Positions 1 to 5,962 of a stretch of 5,962 bases of DNA are shown here, one piece after another. Below the pieces are notes generated by a model. It had not been told where the DNA came from, did no database searches, and saw nothing but the letters and a program-made list of their open reading frames with translations. This stretch comes from JAEMQF01 sp049297615 (GTDB lineage Bacteria > Pseudomonadota > Gammaproteobacteria > Burkholderiales > Burkholderiaceae_C), in NCBI GenBank assembly GCA_049297615.1, contig JBAQUQ010000176.1, positions 1 through 5,962 on the forward strand, written 5' to 3'. How positions within the stretch are numbered: position 1 is the stretch's first letter; every line of letters starts with the position of its first letter. The position numbers and the translations under genes were made by a program.

Positions 1-795
1 GGTGTCGCCGGCGCCCGTGGCATCGACCGGCTTGCACGGGAAAGGGGCGATGCGGTGCCGCTGCTTCGCATCGGCCACGAGCACGCCTTGCGCGCCGAGC
101 TTGAGCGCGACGATGCGCGCGCCCAGCGCCAGGCAATGGTCCACCAGGGCGTCGGCGTCGGTCCGACCGGTGATGGCCTGCATGTCTTCGAGGCTGGGCA
201 GGCAGATGTCGCAGCGGCGAATCACGTCGGTCATCACCGCGCGCGCGCGCTCCAGCGACCACAGCTTCAGGCGCAGGTTGGTGTCGAAGCTCACCTGCAC
301 CCCGGCGCCACGCGCGCACTCGATCGCAGCGTAGCCGGTGTCGCAGGCCTGCGGCGAGATCGCGAGCGAGATGCCCGACAGGTGCAGAACGCGCGCGCTT
401 GCGATGCGCTCACGCGGCAGGTCCGCCGGCGTCATGCGGCTCGCCGCCGAGCCGGCGCGGAAGAAGTGGAACTCGTGTCCGTGTTCGCCATGCGTGACGA
501 AATAGATCGCGGTGAAAGCCGCGGCGTCGGTCTTCACGCCGTCGTGGGCTACACCTTCTTCGTCCCACAGCGCGCGCAACATGCGGCCATAGGGGTCGTC
601 GCCCAACGCGCTCACATACGCCACACGCGCGCCCTGGCGCGCCGCGGCGATCGCGAAGTTGGAACTGTCGCCGCCGAAGCCCTGCAGGTACAGGCGCCCG
701 CCACCTTCTCCCGTCTGGTTGAACTCGACCATCGGCTCGCCGAAGGCGACGATGTCCAGGGGGCGGGTGGAGGTACGGGCGATGGCGGGGTTCAT
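1..795 (-). CDS. kdgK: PfkB-family sugar kinase, probably 2-keto-3-deoxygluconate kinase (3' end cut by window)
   Basis: The minus-strand frame opens at ATG 795-793 and stays open for 265 codons to base 1, so the C-terminus is missing. Seen in the sequence: the first strand with LDIVAFGE (residues 13-20), the PfkB N-terminal glycine signature GFGGDSSNFAIAAARQG (39-55) followed by GDDPYGRML (65-73), FFRAGSAASR (111-120), HLSGISLAIS (138-147), DTNLRLKLW (171-179), LPSLEDM (199-205), and the anion-hole and catalytic motif DATGAGD (258-264), where Asp264 would be the base. In this family the enzyme transfers the ATP gamma-phosphate to a sugar in the cytosol. The RAGSAAS and LPSLEDM stretches resemble KDG kinases, which make 2-keto-3-deoxy-6-phosphogluconate, so that is the favoured substrate. 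Fructokinase or another sugar kinase remains possible. PfkB kinases are usually about 300-330 residues, so some 40-65 are off the window. It follows the malQ-treY stop by 11 bases and has no good Shine-Dalgarno, which suggests co-transcription and translational coupling. The family call is firm; the substrate is not. Confidence 0.88.
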   Translation of the reverse strand, partial: MNPAIARTSTRPLDIVAFGEPMVEFNQTGEGGGRLYLQGFGGDSSNFAIAAARQGARVAYVSALGDDPYGRMLRALWDEEGVAHDGVKTDAAAFTAIYFVTHGEHGHEFHFFRAGSAASRMTPADLPRERIASARVLHLSGISLAISPQACDTGYAAIECARGAGVQVSFDTNLRLKLWSLERARAVMTDVIRRCDICLPSLEDMQAITGRTDADALVDHCLALGARIVALKLGAQGVLVADAKQRHRIAPFPCKPVDATGAGDT

Positions 796-806
796 GGCGT
801 CGAAGC

Positions 807-3800
807 TCAGCTCGGATCCTGCCGGTCTTTGCCAGCCCCTTGCACAGACAGCGCGGCCACCGGAAAGTCGCGCAGCAACTGCGCCGCCGAAACCGAGGTG
901 CCTGCGAAAGCGTGGCGTTGCCCGCTGATGGCGCATTCGAGCGAGGCGGCTTGTGATGAAGGTTGCGCCGTGATCCCCTGCGGCCAAACGATGTGCGTAT
1001 CGCCCCAGACCGCGCCGACGGGCGCACCCCCCGCTTCCAGCCCGAGCGAGGCATACAGCCGCGCCGCCACCACGACGATCGACTGCCGGCCGTCGCTGCG
1101 CGCGAACGCGATCAGGTTCGCCGCGCGTTCGCCGCGCACCTCCAGCGCCAGGTAGTCGGCGCGCCGCAGCAGCGCCTCGTGCTGCTGGCGCAGCTGCAGT
1201 GCACGCCAGGTGGCCCAGAACTTGGCGCGACCGTCCACCGCCTGGGCCAACATCTCGCGCAAAGCGTCCGCACGCTCGGGCCGTGCGGCGATCTCGCGAA
1301 AACCGGCGAGCACCGTGCGGCGCCGTTCGAAGTCGACAGCGCGGCGATTGTCGGGGTCGACCAGAGTCAGCTCGATCGCCTCGCAGCCCTGGTAAAAATC
1401 GGGCACGCCCGGCGACAGGGTCTTGAGCGTGGCCATCGTGATGCCGTTGAGCGCCCCGTGCCTGGCGAACACGGCGGCATTGATTTGCAAGTCGCCGAGG
1501 AACAGGTTGCTCTCGCGCGGCGTCAGCAGCGCCTGCACGAAGCCGACGAGCGCGTTCTCGTAGGCCTGGTGGGGATTCATCCAACTCGTCACCACTTTCG
1601 ATTCGCGCGCCGCTTTCAGCGTCGCCTGTTCGACGCGCCCGGCGTACACGGCCAGCGCCTGCGCGTCCAGGGGCCCCACCGGAAAGCTGCCGACCAGCCG
1701 CTGGTAGAGCTGGTACTCGTCATTGCGCGTCGGCGCCGACGAACCGTCGACGATGCGACGATGGCTGCGGTTCATGCGGCTCCAGCGCCGCACCGCGAGC
1801 CTCCACGCCGCCGGCATTTCGCTGATGACGTCGATGCGCGCGCGCGTGTCTTCGGAGCGTTTCGCGTCGTGCGTCGAACTCGCCAGCATCGAGTACGGCC
1901 AGTTCTGCGCGCGTTCGCGGTTCTCCGCGTGGAAGGCCGCGACCGAGGTGCCGAAGGCATCGGGGTCGCCGCCCACGTCGTTCACGGAGATGAGCCGCTG
2001 GTGGCGGTAGAAGGCCGTGTCCTCGATACCCTTGGCCGCCACCGGCGCGGTGTATTGCTGCAGGCGCTGAACGAATTGCCGGTAGCGCTCGCCCAGACCG
2101 GCGCTCGCGCCGGGCAGCGGCCCGCCGAGCAGGACGCGGCGCAGAAAGTCGAATACGCTGGAGTCGGCCGCCAGGCTGCGCCGGCGCGCCCGGCCGATGG
2201 CCCAGTCGATGAAACGCCGGTCCTGCGCGCTCGGCTTGTCGACGATATAGGTGCGGTACACCGGAAACGAGGCCACCACTTCGGCCAGCGCCTGGCGCAG
2301 CGAATTGAGGGTGAAGTCGCGCGTGCGGCGGTCTTCGCGCGCCAGGCGCAGCAGCCTGGCGGACAGCACGGTCAACTCGCCGGCCAGGGTGCCGTCCATG
2401 ACGAGGTGGCGGCAGTGCCAGGCCAAGGTGTCGAAATCCTCCGCCTCGTCGCGCACGAAGGCGCGCCAGACGCGGTCCAGGCGCGTCTTCGCAGAGGCGT
2501 CGATCATCAACCCATTGATCAGGTTCGCGAAGCGGTAGCCGGTGGTGCCGTGCACGGCCCAGTCGCGCGGGACCTGCTCATGCGGCGCGACGATCTTCTC
2601 CACCACGACGTACAAGGGCATGTGGGGCGGGTCTTGCGCGCCGGCCGCTTCAGGCGTGGGCAGGCCGGCGAGTTCGGTGTAGCGCCGCTGCAGCCGGCGG
2701 AAGTAACTCGCCGGGTCGGCCAGGCCATCGGGATGATCGATGCGCAGGCCGTCGATCGCACCGCTGGCCGCTAACTCGAGAATCAACTGGTGGGTGGCTT
2801 CGAACACTTCGGCACGCTCCATGCGCAGGGCAGCGAGTTCGTTGATGTCGAAGAAGCGCCGGTAGTTGATTTCGTCGCCGGCGACGCGCCACTGGGCGAG
2901 GCGATAGGGCTGGGCGTCGATCAGGGCGTCGAGCGCGTCGAAGCTGGCGCGCTCGCCCACGACGCCGTTCATCGATCCGATGATGCTTTCGATGCCCGCC
3001 CCGAGTGCCGAAAACTCATGCACCTGTTCGGCCAGTCTGGCCTTGAGCAGGGTCTTGTCGCGCTGCCGCAGGGTACGCGCCGCAGGATCGGTGCTGCTGT
3101 GCGGCGGCAGGCGCTCGAAGGCTTCTGCGAGGCGGATCACGGACGCGGCGCCGCTGGCCGGCAGGGCGGTGGCGGACAAACCCCGCAGGGCGCGGCGCAG
3201 CAGGGCGCCATAGCCCGCCGGGTCGACGGGCAGCCGGTGTTCGTGATAACTCAGGGTGAAGTAGCCGCGCGCGGCGTCAAAGCCGAACACGAGTTCGCCG
3301 CGTTCCAGCACCACCCCGTACTGATCGCCCAGGATCGGCAGCAGCACGCGGCCGGTGAGCGCCGGGTCGGCGGCAGCCCAGTCGATATCGAAGAATTCGG
3401 CGTAGACCGAAGCCGCGCCGTTCTCCAGCACGTCGAGCCACCAGGCGTTGTCGCCGCTGAGCACGCCCATGTGATTGGGCACGATGTCCACCAGCAGGCC
3501 CATGTCGTGCTGGTGCAGTGATTCGACCAGGCGGTCGAAGTCCTGGCGCGTGCCGAGTTCGGGGTTCAACGCGCCGTGGTCGACGACGTCGTAGCCGTGC
3601 TGGCTGCCCGGCCGCGCGCGCAGCGGCGGCGAGCAGTACAGGTGACTGATGCCCAGTTCGGCCAGGTAAGGCACCAGGGCACGGGCATTCTCGAAATTGA
3701 AGTCCAGATGCAACTGCATGCGATACGTGGAGCGCGGTATCGCTGCCAGCGGCGCGCCGGCTCGCGCCGGGCGCTCGCGCGCGAAGGTGCGCGTGAGGTC

Positions 3801-5939
3801 GACGAAGCGCGCATCGTCGGCCCAGCGCTCGAGCGGCAGGTTCAGCTTGCGCCGCCAGTTCGGATACTGGTCCGTCGTGCCCGGCAGGTTGACCTGGTCT
3901 GTGGCGAGCAAAACGTCTTCGAGTTGGGCGACGACGATTTGCGCCGGGCCGCGTGCCAGGTAGGCGTGAACCGCATTCGCACCCGCCGCATCGAGAGCGG
4001 GCAGCGCCGCCGGATCGGTGCCGGTGCCGGGCGGTAGCAGTTGCTGCGATTGCAATGCGAGCAGCAGCCGCTTGCGGTCGCGGGCTCGCTCTTGGGCCTG
4101 TTGCGCATGGTCCTCAGGCCGCGGGAACAGATTGAGACGCTGGCGCAGCGCGAGGTCGCGGCCTTCCCACCAGCCGGCGAGCGTGGCGAGGTCATGCGTG
4201 GAGGCGACGGCGATGGCCTGCGCTTCATAGTCCGCCGGGGCCATGAAGTTGCCCACGCCGTCGCGCTCGAAGTCCAGCACGCGGTACGACAACACCCCAG
4301 CGGCGCCGAGCTTGCTGCGCACTTCGTCGGGCACCGTACCGAGGTCTTCGCCGATGACGAGGCAGCGGTTGCGCCGGCTCTCCAGCGTGACGATGGCGAG
4401 CAGTTCGTCGAACGGGTAGTGCACATAGGCGCCCTGCGAAGCGTCGGCGCCCGGCGCGATCCAGTACAGCCGCATCAGCGCCATCACGTGATCGATGCGC
4501 AAGGCGCCCGCGTGGCGCATATTGGCGCGCAGCGTGGCGACAAATGGCGCATAGCCGGCCGCGCGCAGGCGTGTCGGGTCGATCGGCGGCAGGCCCCAGT
4601 TCTGGCCCTTGGGGTTGTACTCGTCGGGTGGCGCACCGACGGACGCGCCGAGCACGTAGAGAGTCTGTTCGCTCCACGCCTGTGCGCCCGCGCGGTCGAT
4701 CGACACCGCCAAGTCGACGTACAGACCGACGCTCAGCCCCGTCCCCTTGCCGAGCCGGCGCCAGCGCTGCGCCACCGCGGCGAGCTGCGCGTCGGCCTGC
4801 CACTGCAGGTACTCGTAGAACTGAACCGCCTCGATGCGTTCGCGCTCGAACTCCGCCACCTGGGGCGAGTCGGGGTCGCGGTAGGCCTGCGGCCACACCG
4901 GCCAGCCCCAGACCTGCGGATCTTCGCCGTGGAAGTGCGCCTGCAGGGCCTCGAACAATGCGTGGCGGCGCAGCGCGGCGCCACGCTGCCTGCGAAATTG
5001 CTCGAACTCGCCGGCGCGCGCCGTGCCCAGCGCCAGGTGTTCGAGCTGAAAGTGCGCGTACAGCTGCTCGAGAACTTCGCGTTTGGCCTGGGCAACGCCG
5101 ACGTGGTCGACGAGGTCGGCGCGACGCAGCGCTTCGAGGCGGGCTTGATTCGCCGCAGCGGCGAACCATGCACGCGCGCCGGCGCATTCGGCGAAGTCGG
5201 GGATCGCCTCGACGTCGAGATATTGCACATTCAGGAACAAACGGCTCGACGGGCTGTACGGGCTGGCGTGCGCCGGGTTGTGCGGGAACATCGCGTGCAG
5301 GGGGCTGACCCCGACGACGCCGGCGCCGGCCTGGCCCCAGAGGTCGATCAGCATCGCCAGATCGGTGTAGTCGCCGATGCCCCAGTTGCGCTGCGAGCGA
5401 AGCGCGTACAACTGCGCCGCCGCGCCCCAGACCTTGGCGCCGCTTTGCAGCGCCGGCGGCGTGTAGCCGGTGCGCGGCGCGACGATCAAGGTGCAGCGCG
5501 CCAGCGTCTGGCCATTGCACTGTATCGACAGCGTGTGATACCCCAAAGGCGGACGCTGCCCAGCCGCCAGGTCAGGCGCGACATCGCCCTGCTGCACCGA
5601 GCCATCTTCGAGCTCGATGCGCCAGCTCAGCGACTCGCTGGGCTGGGTGCCGCGCGGCGCGGCGCCCGGGGCCTGCAAGGGCAAGCGCCACGCCGCTTCA
5701 TCGTCGAACAGCAGGCACACCGGCGGCAGGATTTCGGCGCGCCGCTCCAATTCGTGCGCAGCGATGGCCCTGTCGATCGCCGCCGGCGAAGTGTCGGCGG
5801 CATCCAGCGCGGCCATCACCACCAGCAAGGCCGCCAGGGTTGCGTCCGTGACCTCGTGTGCCTCGCCCCAAACGTCTTCGTACGAGGCGGCGATGCCTTT
5901 CAACTCGGCGAGTTGACGCAGCCGGCTGAGCGCAGTCAC
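807..5939 (-). CDS. malQ-treY: Bifunctional 4-alpha-glucanotransferase / malto-oligosyltrehalose synthase (MalQ-TreY fusion)
   Basis: One uninterrupted frame of 1710 codons runs from GTG (5939-5937) to TGA (809-807). Residues 1 to about 725 form a full MalQ (GH77; E. coli MalQ is about 694 residues), and residues 734 to the end form a full TreY (GH13). MalQ disproportionates alpha-1,4 glucans. TreY turns the reducing-end alpha-1,4 bond of a maltodextrin into an alpha,alpha-1,1 bond, giving maltooligosyltrehalose, the substrate of TreZ. By homology the triads are Asp483, Glu531 and Asp583 for MalQ, and Asp1068, Glu1114 and Asp1358 for TreY; all six are present. No signal peptide is visible, so the protein should be cytosolic. 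The GTG start is chosen because the protein begins with a typical MalQ N-terminal stretch (LSRLRQLAELKGI), has a weak GGAA about 5 bases upstream, and overlaps the preceding stop as GTGA. The same frame has no stop between 5940 and the window edge, so a start further upstream cannot be excluded. The enzyme assignments are secure. Both halves being active is an inference from the motifs. Confidence 0.96.
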   Translation of the reverse strand: MTALSRLRQLAELKGIAASYEDVWGEAHEVTDATLAALLVVMAALDAADTSPAAIDRAIAAHELERRAEILPPVCLLFDDEAAWRLPLQAPGAAPRGTQPSESLSWRIELEDGSVQQGDVAPDLAAGQRPPLGYHTLSIQCNGQTLARCTLIVAPRTGYTPPALQSGAKVWGAAAQLYALRSQRNWGIGDYTDLAMLIDLWGQAGAGVVGVSPLHAMFPHNPAHASPYSPSSRLFLNVQYLDVEAIPDFAECAGARAWFAAAANQARLEALRRADLVDHVGVAQAKREVLEQLYAHFQLEHLALGTARAGEFEQFRRQRGAALRRHALFEALQAHFHGEDPQVWGWPVWPQAYRDPDSPQVAEFERERIEAVQFYEYLQWQADAQLAAVAQRWRRLGKGTGLSVGLYVDLAVSIDRAGAQAWSEQTLYVLGASVGAPPDEYNPKGQNWGLPPIDPTRLRAAGYAPFVATLRANMRHAGALRIDHVMALMRLYWIAPGADASQGAYVHYPFDELLAIVTLESRRNRCLVIGEDLGTVPDEVRSKLGAAGVLSYRVLDFERDGVGNFMAPADYEAQAIAVASTHDLATLAGWWEGRDLALRQRLNLFPRPEDHAQQAQERARDRKRLLLALQSQQLLPPGTGTDPAALPALDAAGANAVHAYLARGPAQIVVAQLEDVLLATDQVNLPGTTDQYPNWRRKLNLPLERWADDARFVDLTRTFARERPARAGAPLAAIPRSTYRMQLHLDFNFENARALVPYLAELGISHLYCSPPLRARPGSQHGYDVVDHGALNPELGTRQDFDRLVESLHQHDMGLLVDIVPNHMGVLSGDNAWWLDVLENGAASVYAEFFDIDWAAADPALTGRVLLPILGDQYGVVLERGELVFGFDAARGYFTLSYHEHRLPVDPAGYGALLRRALRGLSATALPASGAASVIRLAEAFERLPPHSSTDPAARTLRQRDKTLLKARLAEQVHEFSALGAGIESIIGSMNGVVGERASFDALDALIDAQPYRLAQWRVAGDEINYRRFFDINELAALRMERAEVFEATHQLILELAASGAIDGLRIDHPDGLADPASYFRRLQRRYTELAGLPTPEAAGAQDPPHMPLYVVVEKIVAPHEQVPRDWAVHGTTGYRFANLINGLMIDASAKTRLDRVWRAFVRDEAEDFDTLAWHCRHLVMDGTLAGELTVLSARLLRLAREDRRTRDFTLNSLRQALAEVVASFPVYRTYIVDKPSAQDRRFIDWAIGRARRRSLAADSSVFDFLRRVLLGGPLPGASAGLGERYRQFVQRLQQYTAPVAAKGIEDTAFYRHQRLISVNDVGGDPDAFGTSVAAFHAENRERAQNWPYSMLASSTHDAKRSEDTRARIDVISEMPAAWRLAVRRWSRMNRSHRRIVDGSSAPTRNDEYQLYQRLVGSFPVGPLDAQALAVYAGRVEQATLKAARESKVVTSWMNPHQAYENALVGFVQALLTPRESNLFLGDLQINAAVFARHGALNGITMATLKTLSPGVPDFYQGCEAIELTLVDPDNRRAVDFERRRTVLAGFREIAARPERADALREMLAQAVDGRAKFWATWRALQLRQQHEALLRRADYLALEVRGERAANLIAFARSDGRQSIVVVAARLYASLGLEAGGAPVGAVWGDTHIVWPQGITAQPSSQAASLECAISGQRHAFAGTSVSAAQLLRDFPVAALSVQGAGKDRQDPS
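810..3740 (-). other. TreY (malto-oligosyltrehalose synthase, GH13) domain of the fusion, residues 734-1710
   Basis: The domain begins with IPRSTYRMQLH (734-744), the classic first strand of TreY, then LGISHLYCSPPLRARPGSQHGYDVVDH (762-788). GH13 region I is DIVPNHMG (818-825). INYRRFFDINELAALR (1024-1039) is a TreY hallmark. Region II, GLRIDHPDGL (1064-1073), holds the nucleophile Asp1068 (codon 2738-2736). Region III, VVVEKI (1111-1116), holds the acid/base Glu1114 (codon 2600-2598). GTTGYRFAN (1131-1139), KGIEDTAFYR (1303-1312) and STHDAKRSEDTRARI (1355-1369, with Asp1358, codon 1868-1866) follow. PGVPDFYQGCE (1510-1520) and LVDPDNRRAVDF (1526-1537) lead into a C-terminal beta domain. The length, about 977 residues, is at the long end for bacterial TreY. 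Confidence 0.92.
3765..5939 (-). other. MalQ (GH77 amylomaltase) domain of the fusion, residues 1 to about 725
   Basis: The MalQ N-terminal region spans about residues 1-160. The GH77 barrel then opens with QLYALRSQRNWGIGDYTDL (176-194), followed by SPLHAMFPHNPAHASPYSPS (212-231) lining the acceptor site. The amylomaltase hallmark YNPKGQNWGLPP (441-452) belongs to the loop near the active site. RIDH (481-484) supplies the nucleophile Asp483, codon 4493-4491. GEDLG (530-534) supplies the acid/base Glu531, codon 4349-4347. STHD (580-583) supplies the third carboxylate Asp583, codon 4193-4191. The domain closes with VNLPGTTDQYPNWRRKLNLP (683-702), the usual MalQ C-terminal motif, then about 23 residues to its end. 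Nothing expected of a free-standing MalQ is missing. Confidence 0.92.
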
Positions 5940-5962
5940 GGCCGTTCCAGCGAGACCCGTAC
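5936..5962 (-). CDS. 3' end of an upstream gene (last 8 codons and stop)
   Basis: Read on the minus strand from 5962, the frame gives VRVSLERP followed by TGA at 5938-5936. The stop shares the bases GTGA with the start of malQ-treY, a four-base overlap typical of translationally coupled genes in one operon. In many bacteria treZ or other glycogen and maltodextrin genes sit next to malQ and treY, so treZ is a reasonable guess for this gene. Eight residues carry no diagnostic motif, and the frame could also be open by chance. Confidence 0.4.
   Translation of the reverse strand, partial: VRVSLERP
5945..5948 (-). promoter_or_regulatory. Weak ribosome binding site for malQ-treY
   Basis: GGAA on the minus strand lies 5 bases before the GTG start. 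It is a short, imperfect Shine-Dalgarno match. Together with the GTGA overlap, it supports starting at 5939 rather than at an internal codon. Re-initiation by ribosomes finishing the upstream gene could make up for its weakness. Confidence 0.35.

Noticed and set aside
238..250. A 13-base alternating C/G run, a possible Z-DNA-prone or slippage-prone tract
   Set aside because: It encodes an Arg-Ala stretch within a kinase helix (about residues 182-186), and such runs are common in DNA this GC-rich. No frame disruption accompanies it.
796..830. A possible terminator or promoter between malQ-treY and the kinase
   Set aside because: The gap is only 11 bases. I see no GC-rich hairpin followed by a T run and no convincing -35/-10 pair.
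410..1054. A 214-codon minus-strand frame across the TreY end and kinase start
   Set aside because: It is an out-of-frame shadow of malQ-treY and the kinase with an Arg-rich product, and it conflicts with the PfkB motifs.
55..1155. A 366-codon plus-strand frame spanning the kinase and the end of TreY
   Set aside because: It crosses two real minus-strand genes and their gap, has low-complexity Arg/Ala composition, and shows no motif.
963..2774. A 603-codon open frame on the plus strand, opposite the TreY domain
   Set aside because: It is antisense to a gene with clear catalytic motifs, and its translation is rich in Arg, Ala, Gly, His and Gln with no recognisable domain. Long antisense frames are expected where third positions are strongly G/C.
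4225..5520. A 431-codon minus-strand frame overlapping the MalQ domain
   Set aside because: It is the same strand read one frame off. The translation is Arg-, Gly- and Pro-rich without family motifs, while the MalQ frame carries all expected ones.

Overview
This is a GC-rich stretch (roughly two thirds G+C by eye) of a bacterial chromosome in which all recognisable coding lies on the minus strand. Codon use is strongly G/C at third positions, and the gene content (maltodextrin-to-trehalose enzymes next to a PfkB sugar kinase) fits a proteobacterium. A betaproteobacterium of the Burkholderiales type is my best guess, inferred from general resemblance rather than from a marker gene.

Layout, read in the direction of transcription (high to low coordinates). 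At 5962-5936 are the last eight codons and stop of an upstream reading frame, whose TGA overlaps the GTG start of the next gene in a GTGA junction. From 5939 to 807 runs one very large gene encoding a 1710-residue fusion of two complete enzymes. The N-terminal part is 4-alpha-glucanotransferase (MalQ, GH77) and the C-terminal part is malto-oligosyltrehalose synthase (TreY, GH13). Both catalytic triads are intact. After an 11-base gap, a PfkB-family kinase resembling 2-keto-3-deoxygluconate kinase starts at 795 and runs off the window at base 1, just after its catalytic GAGD motif.

MalQ reshuffles short maltodextrins into longer ones, TreY isomerises the reducing end of these into a trehalosyl unit, and a separate TreZ would then release trehalose. 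The upstream gene, of which only the tail is visible, could be treZ, but its eight residues do not prove it. The kinase is probably co-transcribed because the gap is so short, although its metabolic link to trehalose is not obvious. No stretch above 300 bases lacks a gene. No RNA genes, mobile elements, CRISPR arrays or convincing terminators were seen. The most notable item is the MalQ-TreY fusion, an unusual gene architecture but not a wholly new system.
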